Part shown: one piece after another, positions 16,361-26,160 of the stretch
Layout: each line of letters opens with the position of its first letter
Position numbering within the stretch: the stretch's first letter is position 1
Source: Nostoc sp. MS1
Lineage (GTDB): Bacteria > Cyanobacteriota > Cyanobacteriia > Cyanobacteriales > Nostocaceae
Assembly: GCF_019976755.1 (NCBI RefSeq)
Contig: NZ_AP023441.1
Coordinates: forward strand, 6,693,501-6,757,500
Direction of reading: 5' to 3'
Length of the DNA: 64,000 bases
Made by a program: the position numbers and the translations under genes
The notes under the pieces: generated by a model
Seen by the model: only the letters and a program-made list of their open reading frames with translations
What the model was told of the DNA's origin: nothing
The model's database searches: none

Positions 16361-19300
16361 TTACTTCCGTCCCAACAATTGCGCGATCGCCTGCGCTAAT
16401 TCCACCGCATCGGCAGGTTTGGGAATATGCTTTTGAAAGCCTGCGGCTAGGGCTTGATTTTGGTCGATTTCTCCAGCGTATGCAGTTAGAGCGATCGCTG
16501 GAATTTGTCCACCTTGTTCTGGCGACCATTTTCTAATTTGCCGCAACAACATATAGCCGTCGATTTGCGGCATACCAATATCGCTTAACAGCACATCTGG
16601 CTTGGATCTGGCTAAAATGTTCAAGGCTTCTATTGCTGATGCTGCCGTTGTTACAGTTGCCCCACATTGTTCTAGTGCAAAGCTAAAATACTCGCGCACA
16701 TCTGCCTGATCATCAACTAAGAGAATCTGCACACCAGTCAACAGCGTATCTTGAGTCTCTAATTCCTCCGCAACAGACTCGGCACTTGTCACTGCGTACT
16801 CAGCACTTCTATATAAAGGTAGTCTGACAGTAAAGATAGCTCCTTTGTCTTCTCCGTCACTCTCTGCTTGGACTGTACCCCCGTGTAGTTCTACCAGATG
16901 GCGCACAATTGCCAGTCCTAACCCCAAGCCGCCAAAGACTCTGGTTGTCTTAGCATCTGCTTGGCGGAAATATTCAAAGACATGGGGTAAGAATTTTGGA
17001 GTAATCCCCTTACCTGTGTCTATCACCTGAATTTGAGCATCCCGCGCTACCTGTTCTAAACGCACTTCTACCCGTCCTTCCGGTGGGGTAAACTTGACAG
17101 CATTAGAAACTAAATTCCAGATTACCTGTTGCAAGCGATCGCCATCACCCATCACCTGTACAGGCTCTTCACTCAAGTTAGTAGTCACTTGAATTGATTT
17201 GACTTCTGCTGCTAAACGGACTGTTTCTAACCCCGCTTTAACTGTGTTTCTTAAATCAATTACACTGATATTTAAACTCAGTTTACCGCGTAAAATGCGG
17301 GAAACATCAAGTAAGTCGTCAATTAGTTGAGTTTGTAACTTGGCGTTGCGCTCAATGGTTTCCAAAGCTTGTTTGACAGTCTCTTCCTTATACTTGCGCG
17401 TGCGCAGTAACTTTGCCCACCCCATGATGGGATTGAGGGGAGTCCGCAACTCGTGGGAAAGAACGGCGAGAAATTCATCTTTAATGCGGTTGGTAGACTC
17501 AGCTACAGCACGGGCATTTTTTTCAGCTTCGTAAAGTTGAGCGCGGGCGATCGCTTGAGCGCATTGTTGCCCCAATGTCAACATAAACTTCTGTTCTTCT
17601 TCGTTGAATTTTTGGGATGTGGCAAAGCTCAATCCCATCACCCCGATTGTATGCTGTTCCACAATTAGAGGAATACAAGCAAAGGCACTATTGCCTGTAT
17701 TGGAGGGAACATTACCAATCTGCGGATATTTGGTCGCAAATACTTCTACATTGGGGATAAAAATTGCTTCCCCTGTTCTGGCTGTTTCGGCAATGGGTAC
17801 AGCCGCCGTAATGGGGAAAGTCTCCCAAGCATCTTTGACAGATTCGGGGTAGCCAATGGCTTTGATAATTCTCAGGGTATTACCGCCTTCAGTAAGCAAC
17901 ACAACCGAACCAGCAGATGCTCCCAAAGCTGCTAATCCTTGATTTACCACCACATCAGCCACTTGTTCTTGAGTTAGGGCTTCACTTAGGGCAGCCGTGA
18001 TGCTTTGCAAGCGTAATGTGCGACTCATTGCCAACTCGGCAGCCTGTTTTGCTTGCTGGGTTTCTTGATACAGCCTAGCGTTATCAATGGCTGTGGCGGC
18101 ACGCCTAGCAATATCCTCAGCTAAAGCTAGGTCAGTTTGATTTAATTGCCGTCCAGAATTGGCTGTGACAAAGGAGATGACACCGAAGATTTGAAAGCGT
18201 GAATATAGGGGAACTACCATGAGCGATCGCATCCCCAAGCTTTGCAATAATTGCAGATGTCGCTCATCGTCCGCCATCTCTTGCAAAAGCGAGTCTGCCA
18301 CTTGGGGATAAAACGCAGATTTTCCTTGGAGTAGTAGGTGACGAAATGGGTGTTTACCCTCAGTTCTAGGTGGGTAAGACTGATGTATTTCTGCGATGAT
18401 TTCTAATTTAACAGAGTCAACAGAAGCGATCGCTACCCGTTTAATTGACCAATCTGGTTGCAGAACATCGACAATACACCAATCGGCCATAGCTGGTACT
18501 GCCAAGTGAACCACATTATTGAGCGTAACTTCATAATCTAAAGAAGCCGCTAATATTGTGCTGGCTTCGACTAATAATTTTTGTGCCGCTTCTACTTGTT
18601 TACGTTCACTAATATCTTCAATAATTCCTAGAGCATATTTAGCTTGACCTTGCTCATCCCACACGGCAGAGGCAGTTAAGTTAACCCAAACAATCGTGCC
18701 ATCTTTGCGGACATAACGCTTTTCTAAGGAGTAACCATTAATTTCCCGCGATAACACTTTTCTGGCATAATCCCAATCAGCTGCCAAATCATCAGGATGG
18801 GTAATATCCTGAAAGTTCATCTGGCTAAACTCCTCGCCACTGTACCCGGTAATCTCGCACAATGCCGGATTCACTTGCAGAAATTCACCAGCCAAAGTTA
18901 CTAAAGTAATACCTACAGCCGCTTGGTCAAACATGGCTCGGAATCTTTCTTCACTCTCCCTTAAAGCAAGTTCTGCTAGCTTAGTGGCTGTCACATCAGC
19001 CAAGATGATGCCAATTCCCACCGTTTCGCCGATGTTATTTTGGACGGGGTAATAATTACCTAACCAATAACCGTAAGTTCTCGGCGTACCTAAAGTTTCC
19101 CCACTAATTTCTACATTCAGTATTGGCTCTCCCGTATCCAACACCCGTTGAAACTGGGTTTCTAATTCTGCTGCCATTTTGGGGAGAACTTCGCCAAATT
19201 TCCGTCCTAGATGCTCCTCTATACTCAAACCGTTAATATCAGCCAACACTTGATTAATACGGATATAACGCAACTCTCTATCTAAAAAGCAGACTGCAAC

Positions 19301-21055
19301 AGGTGCGGCTGCCAACAAGGCATCTAGATGTGATAGGGATTGGGCATAATGATAGAGAGCCTGGTGCATATCTCGGTAGAGTTGGGCATTCTCCAGCGCT
19401 AAGGCAGCACGATAAGCAATATCTTTGGCTAGGGCTAAGTCAGTTTCATTGTAGCTACGACCTGATTCAGCCGTAATAAATGTAATAGATCCCAAAACTC
19501 GCTCATGGGCGATTAGGGGTAATATCATGGCGGATTTAATGCCTATAAGCTTTAAAGCTTCCAGGTTTTCTGGATTTTGAGTACCTGCTACCAAAAGATC
19601 ATCTGGTATTTCAGCAATGAGCATCGGTTCGCCAGTTTGTAGCACTTTAGCTATTAAACACGCACCGCCAGGATTTGGTTCATATTGCTGAAGAATCTGG
19701 GTCAAATCTGCTTTTGCTGGGTCTAAATGGGCGATAGGTAAGCGGCGAATTGAGCCATCTTCGTTGATGATTTCAATACTGCACCAGTCAGCTAGTTGGG
19801 GAACTGATATTTTCGCAATTTGTTCTAAAGTTTGCTCGTAATCTAAGGAACTAGAGATGGTATTGGTAGTTTGAGCAATATAACGCAACGCCACCTCTGC
19901 ACGTTTGCGTTCTGTAATATCCAGCCCAGTTACCCCCACCCCAAGCAATTTCCCGTCTGGTAAACTCACTGGGTAGTAGCTGACAATACTACAACGATAC
20001 ACTCCGGCTGGATATGTTTCTCCGCTTATTTCCTGATTAAGTAATGGCTGTTTGGTTGCCATTACTTGATGTAAAATAGGCTCTATTGTGTCCGCCCAGG
20101 CTGGTAATACTTCTCTTAGGGTGCGTCCAGTATGTTGACTTTGGGGTATACCATTAATAGCGGCTAAAGCTTCGTTGGTATAAACGTAACGCAGTTCTGT
20201 ATCCAAAAAAGCCAATGCTACAGGTGAACTAGTAAGCCAAGCGTTCAATAATGCCAGATATTCATCTTTTTGCTGAATCGCTTTTTGCAGTTGACTCTGT
20301 AATTTTTTATTTTTTAGTTCTGAACGCTTACGTTTAGTAATATCGACTGCTGCACAAATGACACCCTCAATTTGACCATTAACTTTAAAAGGTTCTGCTA
20401 ATAAATCGTAGTAAAGAACTTCTCCCTTCAAGATTACAGAAACTTCTTCATGGGCAGAAACATCGTTTTTTAATACTCTTTGCTTAATTACTGCTAGTTT
20501 TTCTGCTACTGAAGCAGGTAGTATTTCATAGTCAGTTTTACCGAGTATATCTTCATCAGAATCCACGCCTTGAAGATTATATATCCACTGATACCGTAAG
20601 TCTCTATCCTGCTGAAAGACTACAATATCTGAATTGCTCAGTGCTAGTCTAAATCTTTCTTCACTTGTCTTGAGCTTTTGTAAATTCGCTTCATCTTGTC
20701 CGTTTGACTTCTGCCATTTCTCACAGACGACGCTGAAAAATAATCCCTGTACAGCAAATAACCCTATTTTTACCGTATTAGTAATGTCAAGAGATAGGTC
20801 AAATTGTGGCTGAAGAAAAAAGTAATCACTTGCTACTACAGACAAGCCAGTTGCTAAAATTCCAGACCAAAAACCACCATACCAAGCACTGAGCATAACA
20901 GCACTAAAAAATAGCAAAAAAGGAGTAGTGGTTATGTTTAGCCAGGGATCTAACAACAGCATCAGCGCACAGGCAAACGCTACAGCAAATATAATAATTC
21001 CTAGACGTAGCAATGCAGAAATAGAAATATACGGCATGAAGATTACTTGCGACAA
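16361..21055 (-). CDS. Multi-sensor hybrid histidine kinase
   Basis: A 1564-residue membrane-anchored hybrid kinase. In order: a KdpD-like DUF4118 membrane unit (~12-115), PAS (~130-245), PAS (~270-390), GAF (~405-560), PAS (~575-700), PAS/PAC (~705-830, FRAMFDQAAVGI), GAF (~840-990) and GAF (~1015-1165). HisKA follows with SHELRTPLNPIMGW near 1198, then the ATPase domain with N box WNLVSNAVKF and GGLGLGLAIVRHL, then a receiver domain (~1440-1560) with LLVDDQ and the phospho-acceptor in LLSDIGMPQ. The ATG at 21055 or 21037 may be used. The sensed signals are unknown, and no output gene is adjacent. It shares direction with dnaG upstream but is separated by 239 bp. Confidence 0.92.
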   Translation of the reverse strand: MSQVIFMPYISISALLRLGIIIFAVAFACALMLLLDPWLNITTTPFLLFFSAVMLSAWYGGFWSGILATGLSVVASDYFFLQPQFDLSLDITNTVKIGLFAVQGLFFSVVCEKWQKSNGQDEANLQKLKTSEERFRLALSNSDIVVFQQDRDLRYQWIYNLQGVDSDEDILGKTDYEILPASVAEKLAVIKQRVLKNDVSAHEEVSVILKGEVLYYDLLAEPFKVNGQIEGVICAAVDITKRKRSELKNKKLQSQLQKAIQQKDEYLALLNAWLTSSPVALAFLDTELRYVYTNEALAAINGIPQSQHTGRTLREVLPAWADTIEPILHQVMATKQPLLNQEISGETYPAGVYRCSIVSYYPVSLPDGKLLGVGVTGLDITERKRAEVALRYIAQTTNTISSSLDYEQTLEQIAKISVPQLADWCSIEIINEDGSIRRLPIAHLDPAKADLTQILQQYEPNPGGACLIAKVLQTGEPMLIAEIPDDLLVAGTQNPENLEALKLIGIKSAMILPLIAHERVLGSITFITAESGRSYNETDLALAKDIAYRAALALENAQLYRDMHQALYHYAQSLSHLDALLAAAPVAVCFLDRELRYIRINQVLADINGLSIEEHLGRKFGEVLPKMAAELETQFQRVLDTGEPILNVEISGETLGTPRTYGYWLGNYYPVQNNIGETVGIGIILADVTATKLAELALRESEERFRAMFDQAAVGITLVTLAGEFLQVNPALCEITGYSGEEFSQMNFQDITHPDDLAADWDYARKVLSREINGYSLEKRYVRKDGTIVWVNLTASAVWDEQGQAKYALGIIEDISERKQVEAAQKLLVEASTILAASLDYEVTLNNVVHLAVPAMADWCIVDVLQPDWSIKRVAIASVDSVKLEIIAEIHQSYPPRTEGKHPFRHLLLQGKSAFYPQVADSLLQEMADDERHLQLLQSLGMRSLMVVPLYSRFQIFGVISFVTANSGRQLNQTDLALAEDIARRAATAIDNARLYQETQQAKQAAELAMSRTLRLQSITAALSEALTQEQVADVVVNQGLAALGASAGSVVLLTEGGNTLRIIKAIGYPESVKDAWETFPITAAVPIAETARTGEAIFIPNVEVFATKYPQIGNVPSNTGNSAFACIPLIVEQHTIGVMGLSFATSQKFNEEEQKFMLTLGQQCAQAIARAQLYEAEKNARAVAESTNRIKDEFLAVLSHELRTPLNPIMGWAKLLRTRKYKEETVKQALETIERNAKLQTQLIDDLLDVSRILRGKLSLNISVIDLRNTVKAGLETVRLAAEVKSIQVTTNLSEEPVQVMGDGDRLQQVIWNLVSNAVKFTPPEGRVEVRLEQVARDAQIQVIDTGKGITPKFLPHVFEYFRQADAKTTRVFGGLGLGLAIVRHLVELHGGTVQAESDGEDKGAIFTVRLPLYRSAEYAVTSAESVAEELETQDTLLTGVQILLVDDQADVREYFSFALEQCGATVTTAASAIEALNILARSKPDVLLSDIGMPQIDGYMLLRQIRKWSPEQGGQIPAIALTAYAGEIDQNQALAAGFQKHIPKPADAVELAQAIAQLLGRK

Positions 21056-21294
21056 CTAATACTTGTTGCAGAGTCTTTACATAACCTAAGCTAGTTTGCA
21101 AGTTTTAGGTACTTGTCTTGGGATAGATTGTATGACTTTTCTAAAAAACTTCTTTTAGTTAGATGTTAATTTTTTGTTAATGTAGTAATTAGCAGAAAAG
21201 TGTAAATTTAAAAGACATAATTATTACTTGATATATAAATATATAGTAAAGTTTAAAGTCTGATTTTTTAAAATGAAATTATTTCATCATTTAA

Positions 21295-23217
21295 TTACAA
21301 TAACTCAGTTAGTGAAAACTGTCGTTGTCGGTCTAATTCCTGAAGTTTGATTTTTTCAGTATAGAACGCCTGATAATAGGACTGCCATTTTTCTGGCTCA
21401 ATCTCAGGATCAGTTTCTTGCCAAAGTTCCAAAAAGTGACGGTAACGCTTTTCTCTGAGGACTCTTTCCATGCAGGCGATCGCAGCTTGTACAACTTGCG
21501 GAGTCCGCATTATCTCCTTCTTGGTTTTCTCATCAAGATGGAACAGATGAGAAATTACACTCAGTTCTTCACCTAATTCTAAATATATATCTTGTAATCT
21601 CGAAATTAAATCAACTTGCTTCTCTGTAGATTCTATAATTTGTAGCCACAAAAATCGATGATGAGAAAGACTAAAATCCAAGTTCCGTGCCTCTAGTTCG
21701 TCCATAATCGCTTGACGATGTTCGGAACAATGGAGGTAAATTCGCAGCAGTAGCGCCTCGGCGTGTTCTAGAAGGTGGCGATCAGTGGGGAGTTGGGAGT
21801 TGGGAGTGGGGAGTTGGGAGTGGCTTCTATTGGTTCTGGGTGAGAGGGGTTTAGAATATGTAGCGGTGGTGGGGGTGATTTGGGTGAGGAGATTTTCTAC
21901 TCGTAAGGGAATGAGTCTGGTGTCTCCTAAGCTGAGGATTTCGGCACAGTAAGAGACGTAATAGTTACGAGTATCGCTGTTAACTATATTTTTGAGTAGT
22001 TTGACAAATTGTTGGGTAACTTGTTGAAAATCCGTAGCTTGTCTTAAATCCTGGTCTTTGATAGTCTGCTGAATCTGCCAATTTAACCACAATGGTGCAT
22101 TTGCTAATAGTTGTCCATAATCTTCAGGTGTATGGGTATGCAAATATTCATCCGCATCTTTGCCGTCGGGTATATTAAGTATTTTCAGTTGCACTTCGCC
22201 TTTATAAGCTAAATTGGCAATTTCCCCGATCGCTCTTTCGGCGGCGTTAGTTCCGGCTTTATCTGCGTCAAAGTTGAGTACCAACTGTTTTGATTCGGTG
22301 TAGCGCAATATCAGTCTTACCTGCTCTAAACTCAAGGCAGTACCCAAAGAAGCTACAGCGTTATTTATCCCAGCCGCGTGGAGAGCGATCGCATCAAAAT
22401 ATCCCTCCACTACCACAGCTTGATCAAGTTGTGCAATCCCCGTCTTTGCTTGATCCAAAGCGAATAGGGTTTTACCCTTATTAAATAATTCCGTTTCCGG
22501 TGAGTTTAAATATTTCGGCTGTTCATCCGTCAGAGTTCTCCCACCAAAAGCAATCACCCTTCCTTGGATATCACGGATGGGAATCATCAGGCGATCGCGG
22601 AATACATCATAATATCCCGCCCCTTCCTTACGCGGTTTAATTAAACCAGCTTTTTCTACCAATTGGACTGGATAATGTTTATCTTCTACCAAATAGCGAT
22701 GCAGGGTTTCCCAACCTGCGGGTGCGTAACCTAAACCAAACTGCTGGATAGTGGCTTCATTGAGTTGGCGATCGCTACGTAAATATTGCAATGCCCTTTG
22801 TCCTTGAGATTGGCGTAGCGCGTGCTGATAAAAACTCGCCGCCGAAGCCATAACTTCATACAACTGTTCCCGCAAAGACAACTGACGTTGTAATTCTTGG
22901 CGTTGTTCTGGTTCGAGAGTTTGTACAGGTACTTGGTAACGCCGGGCTAAATCTAACACCACCTCAGCAAACGATCGCTTCCCCAACTCCATCAAAAACT
23001 TAATTGAGTTTCCCCCAGCCTGACAACCGAAGCAATAATACATTTGCTTAGTTTGGCTAACAGTAAAACTAGGCGATTTCTCATCATGAAATGGACATAA
23101 TCCGACAAAATCCTTACCACGCTTGCGTAAAACTACATATTCTGATACCACATCGACAATATCAGCCCGATGTTTAACTTCATCAATCGTATCTGGGTGT
23201 AAGCGTGGGATTTGCAT
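21295..23217 (-). CDS. dnaG: DNA primase
   Basis: DnaG makes RNA primers for replication. The N-terminal CHC2 zinc-binding domain shows LCPFHDEKSPSF and YYCFGCQAGG (residues ~40-70). The catalytic domain has FGGRTL, and the TOPRIM region has VVEGYFDAIAL and LNFDADKAG (~265-330). The C-terminal DnaB-interacting region follows from ~500. The frame opens at 23226, but its first three codons are made by the AGTCATT repeat; the ATG at 23217 (MQIPRLHPDT) matches cyanobacterial DnaG and is preferred. Between the TOPRIM and helicase-binding domains a stretch reading SQLPTPNSQLPT is encoded by the ACTCCCA heptamer repeat (21786-21823), an in-frame STRR insertion in the linker. Confidence 0.95.
   Translation of the reverse strand: MQIPRLHPDTIDEVKHRADIVDVVSEYVVLRKRGKDFVGLCPFHDEKSPSFTVSQTKQMYYCFGCQAGGNSIKFLMELGKRSFAEVVLDLARRYQVPVQTLEPEQRQELQRQLSLREQLYEVMASAASFYQHALRQSQGQRALQYLRSDRQLNEATIQQFGLGYAPAGWETLHRYLVEDKHYPVQLVEKAGLIKPRKEGAGYYDVFRDRLMIPIRDIQGRVIAFGGRTLTDEQPKYLNSPETELFNKGKTLFALDQAKTGIAQLDQAVVVEGYFDAIALHAAGINNAVASLGTALSLEQVRLILRYTESKQLVLNFDADKAGTNAAERAIGEIANLAYKGEVQLKILNIPDGKDADEYLHTHTPEDYGQLLANAPLWLNWQIQQTIKDQDLRQATDFQQVTQQFVKLLKNIVNSDTRNYYVSYCAEILSLGDTRLIPLRVENLLTQITPTTATYSKPLSPRTNRSHSQLPTPNSQLPTDRHLLEHAEALLLRIYLHCSEHRQAIMDELEARNLDFSLSHHRFLWLQIIESTEKQVDLISRLQDIYLELGEELSVISHLFHLDEKTKKEIMRTPQVVQAAIACMERVLREKRYRHFLELWQETDPEIEPEKWQSYYQAFYTEKIKLQELDRQRQFSLTELL
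21786..21823. repeat. ACTCCCA-type STRR inside dnaG
   Basis: On the plus strand this reads as repeats of GGGAGTT and GGGAGTG with 7-bp spacing. The same unit occurs outside genes at 23304-23334, just upstream of the same gene. Three heptamers equal seven codons, so the run stays open and encodes a Ser-Gln-Leu-Pro-Thr-Pro-Asn repeat in the DnaG linker. Confidence 0.85.
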
Positions 23218-23220
23218 ATT

Positions 23221-23246
23221 AGTCATTAGTCATTAGTCATTAGTCC
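23221..23246. repeat. AGTCATT heptamer array at the dnaG start
   Basis: Three and a half copies of AGTCATT abut the dnaG start codon and create an upstream in-frame ATG. The array overlaps the region where the dnaG ribosome-binding site should lie. This leaves the start at 23217 without a recognisable Shine-Dalgarno. Confidence 0.8.
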
Positions 23247-23295
23247 AAAGTTATTCTCCCCTGCTCCTCTGCGCCCCTGCTTCTTTCTCTCCCTC

Positions 23296-23335
23296 ATCTC
23301 CCCCCACTCCCAACTCCCAACTCCCCACTCCCCCT
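23296..23335. repeat. ACTCCCA/ACTCCCC heptamer array
   Basis: Five to six heptamers ACTCCCA or ACTCCCC lie between the divergent dnaG and amidase genes. The unit is identical to the one inserted in the dnaG coding sequence 1.5 kb away, in the same orientation relative to that gene. Confidence 0.8.
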
Positions 23336-23409
23336 ATAATTGTTGTCGTCTAGCCAAGAATATTGTATAGAATTGCTTACGCTTAATTTTATCAGAGGCA
23401 TTACGGAAC

Positions 23410-24762
23410 ATGGGGCGTATTTTTATTTCAGCAGCTCACGGAGGCCGGGAGGTTGGGGGTATAGATCCAGGTTCAATCGCTGGGGGAACGACGGAAGCTA
23501 GAGAGATGATTTTGCTGCGGGATTTGATTGTGACAGAATTGCGATCGCGCAGTTTTGAGGTTTTGTCTGTTCCTGACGATTTGAGTGCGGCTGATACGAT
23601 CGCTTGGATCAATTCCCGTGGCCGTCGCGGTGATGTCGCCCTAGAAGTTCATGCTGATTCCGCTAGTAGTCCTAGTGTACGTGGGGCTAGTGTCTTCTAC
23701 ATTGCCAATAACAACGAGCGTAAAAGCAATGGTGAACTGCTATTAGTCGGACTACTGCGCCGCGTCTCTCAACTACCAAACCGAGGTGTTAAGCCAGATA
23801 CAGATAGTGGTTTGGGTAGATTGGCGTTTTGTCGGCAGATTACAATTGCTTCGTTACTCATGCAGGTGGCTTTCCTCAGCAGCCCAGAAGATAGGGCTTT
23901 GCTGCAAAATCGTCGCCGAGACTTCGCATTGGGTATTGCCGATGGTTTAGCTTCATGGAGTCGAGTCATTGACCCTAATCCGGGAACCCCAGCCGACCCC
24001 AACTATCCACCTATCAACATTAACATTAACGGACAGAATTACGCAGAGCAAGGAATCTTAGTCAATGGTAATGCTTACATCCCTATTGATTTAGTTGATC
24101 GTCTGCGGATTGATTTATCAAAAGCACCGAATGTCAACCGTATTACATACCGCCGAGTTGTATATATTAAAGCAGTAGAATTGCGAGATTTTAGTGTCGC
24201 AGTTAGCTGGGATGCAGCAACACGTACCGTTACCTTACGTTCCAATTTGGTAGTTTGCCCTGGTCAAATCGATAGAATCATATCGAATGGCACTACCTCA
24301 GAAGTACAGATGCAAATCTTCTTGAGAAACAATAACGAGAATGCTTTAGCCCAATTTCCCGATATTCCCAAACTCTATCGAGAAGAAGCAGGTGCAGAGG
24401 GAGTAAATTATGACATTGCTTTCTGTCAAATGTGCGTAGAAACAGGCTTTTTACGCTTTGGTGGAGATATTAAAGCAGAACAAAATAACTTTGCTGGCTT
24501 AGGTTCTATCGGTGGTGCGACCGAAGCCGCTTCTTTCCCCAGCGCCAGAATTGGTGTAAGGGCGCACATCCAACACCTCAAAGCCTACGCCAGCCTCGAA
24601 CCCTTAGTCAATGAAGTAGTAGATCCAAGGTTTCGCTTCGTCACCCGTGGCGTTGCTACTAAAATTGACGACCTTTCGGGGCGCTGGTCAGCCGATTTAG
24701 ATTACGGGGCAAAAATTACAGCAATGGTCAAGCGTTTGTATGAGTCCGCAGGATTGTTGTGA
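23410..24762 (+). CDS. N-acetylmuramoyl-L-alanine amidase / glucosaminidase fusion
   Basis: A 450-residue, two-enzyme peptidoglycan hydrolase. Residues ~1-180 form an amidase_3 domain: zinc ligands in SAAHGG (~10), Glu in TEAREM (~30) and His in LEVHADS (~78). Residues ~200-285 resemble a copper-amine-oxidase-like/stalk domain (NININGQNY, YIPIDLVDRL). Residues ~295-450 form a glucosaminidase domain with CVETGFLRFGG and NNFAGLGSIGG. There is no visible signal peptide before the amidase fold, so export is unexplained. Divergent from dnaG, convergent with the TPR gene. A role in septal or cell-cell peptidoglycan turnover is plausible but not shown. Confidence 0.85.
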   Translation: MGRIFISAAHGGREVGGIDPGSIAGGTTEAREMILLRDLIVTELRSRSFEVLSVPDDLSAADTIAWINSRGRRGDVALEVHADSASSPSVRGASVFYIANNNERKSNGELLLVGLLRRVSQLPNRGVKPDTDSGLGRLAFCRQITIASLLMQVAFLSSPEDRALLQNRRRDFALGIADGLASWSRVIDPNPGTPADPNYPPINININGQNYAEQGILVNGNAYIPIDLVDRLRIDLSKAPNVNRITYRRVVYIKAVELRDFSVAVSWDAATRTVTLRSNLVVCPGQIDRIISNGTTSEVQMQIFLRNNNENALAQFPDIPKLYREEAGAEGVNYDIAFCQMCVETGFLRFGGDIKAEQNNFAGLGSIGGATEAASFPSARIGVRAHIQHLKAYASLEPLVNEVVDPRFRFVTRGVATKIDDLSGRWSADLDYGAKITAMVKRLYESAGLL

Positions 24763-24768
24763 TGGGGA

Positions 24769-24799
24769 CAGTTAACTGTTAACAGTTAACAGTTAACTG
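24769..24799. repeat. GTTAACT palindromic heptamer repeat
   Basis: Four heptamers GTTAACT or GTTAACA in a row form an almost perfect 31-bp palindrome between two convergent genes. It can fold into a hairpin from either strand and may serve as a bidirectional terminator, though it lacks a T-tract. A related shorter palindrome occurs at 28045-28077. Confidence 0.65.
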
Positions 24800-24809
24800 A
24801 ATATTGCCC

Positions 24810-25832
24810 TTACAAAGCATCCATACACTGTTTGACTTTCTCAAAGATGGACTGATCTTCGATTTGCTCTGCTAATTCTTGAGCATTGCGATAGCACATT
24901 AAGGCGAACTTTTTGCGTTTTGTGGTTACATAAAGGTTGCCCATATTCAACAAAGTAGAAATTTCTCCTAAAGAATCTCCTAGATGTTGATAAATAGCCA
25001 GTGCTTGTTTGTAGAATTTCAGCGCTTTACGGTGACTGCCCAATTTATAATAAGTAAAGCCGATATTGTTGAGAGTTGTAGCTTCACCTGGGCGATCGCA
25101 CATTGCCTGACGTGTTAACAAGACTTGATGGTAAATTAACAAGGCTTGTTTAGGTTGTCCTAAGTCAAGATAGGTAGACCCGATGTTATTCAAGGTGATA
25201 GCTTCACCTGTAATATTCTTGGCAGCTTTTTGAATCGGTAGTGCTTGTTGGAGATATTGCAGCGCCAACTCAAATTGACCTAAAGCACTGTAGGCAAATC
25301 CCATACCATTCAGGGTGGTGGCTTCACCGGAAAAGTCTCCTAAAAAGCGTCGCATTGCTAAGATTTGATTTTGCAGTAAAAGCGATCGCTTAGGTTCACC
25401 CAATCTGACATAAATTAACGCCATATCATTCAGGGTAGAAACTTCGCCTGGGGTATCTTGCAGATCCCTAAAGGTTTGTGCCGCTTTATCAAAATATTCC
25501 AATGCTTGAGAAAGTTTCCCCAGCCGACTACAAGTCGAACCCAAATTACTTAAAGCTGTAGCTTCTGCTTGTATATTGCCAATTTCTACAGCCACAGCCA
25601 AAGCTTGATGGAAACACTCTAATGCTTTTTGTGGTTGCCAGCATCCAAGATATGCTAAACCGATATCGTTTAACGTATGACCTTCTCTAGCACGGTCTGG
25701 AATTGATCTGGCTAATTGTAAATTTTCCGTTATCAAATCGAGATATTCTTGAAATTTTCCCTGCTTGTAGTAGGTATTAGCTTCATTACGACGTTCTTCC
25801 CAAACACTAACTCGATTGCAAGGTTGCGTCAT
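24810..25832 (-). CDS. Tetratricopeptide-repeat protein
   Basis: A 340-residue soluble protein made almost wholly of TPR/Kinesin-light-chain-like repeats of 40 residues. Each contains a variant of GEATTLNNIG followed by YxxLGQxxxAL and ALxxYQQAL. About seven repeats are visible between residues 15 and 335. Such proteins are scaffolds for protein-protein interaction. No catalytic domain or signal peptide is present. It converges on the amidase gene at a distance of 47 bp. Confidence 0.88.
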   Translation of the reverse strand: MTQPCNRVSVWEERRNEANTYYKQGKFQEYLDLITENLQLARSIPDRAREGHTLNDIGLAYLGCWQPQKALECFHQALAVAVEIGNIQAEATALSNLGSTCSRLGKLSQALEYFDKAAQTFRDLQDTPGEVSTLNDMALIYVRLGEPKRSLLLQNQILAMRRFLGDFSGEATTLNGMGFAYSALGQFELALQYLQQALPIQKAAKNITGEAITLNNIGSTYLDLGQPKQALLIYHQVLLTRQAMCDRPGEATTLNNIGFTYYKLGSHRKALKFYKQALAIYQHLGDSLGEISTLLNMGNLYVTTKRKKFALMCYRNAQELAEQIEDQSIFEKVKQCMDAL

Positions 25833-26103
25833 TTGACCTCAGTTGTACAGCAGATAGATTGGCTGGTCACTCTTGAGCATATAGAACCTAAGATAGGTTC
25901 CCTAACTTTAAGTTAACCTTTATTTTCTACCTTTAGATACAAGACGTAAAGAGATAGCAATGGTATGTATAGGTCTTAATAAAGCAATAATAAGCAGTCC
26001 CACCAGCAAAAGATATGATTTCGGCAATTATGTCGAATTTTCTTAACTTTGCTCTAACTTAGGGAATACCAAAGAATAAACTGTCCAAATTGACTGTTAG
26101 TAA

Positions 26104-26160
26104 GGTGCGTCGGTCTAAATATTTTTTTGCTGAAGCTAGGGTTTTTCATACTGACGCACC
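26104..26160. repeat. GGTGCGTC/GACGCACC inverted repeat
   Basis: The 8-bp arms GGTGCGTC (26104-26111) and GACGCACC (26153-26160) enclose about 41 bp. A small IR-bounded element without coding capacity is a likely MITE-like or structured repeat. The hairpin at 754-780 carries a related GTGCGT/ACGCAC stem. Confidence 0.5.
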
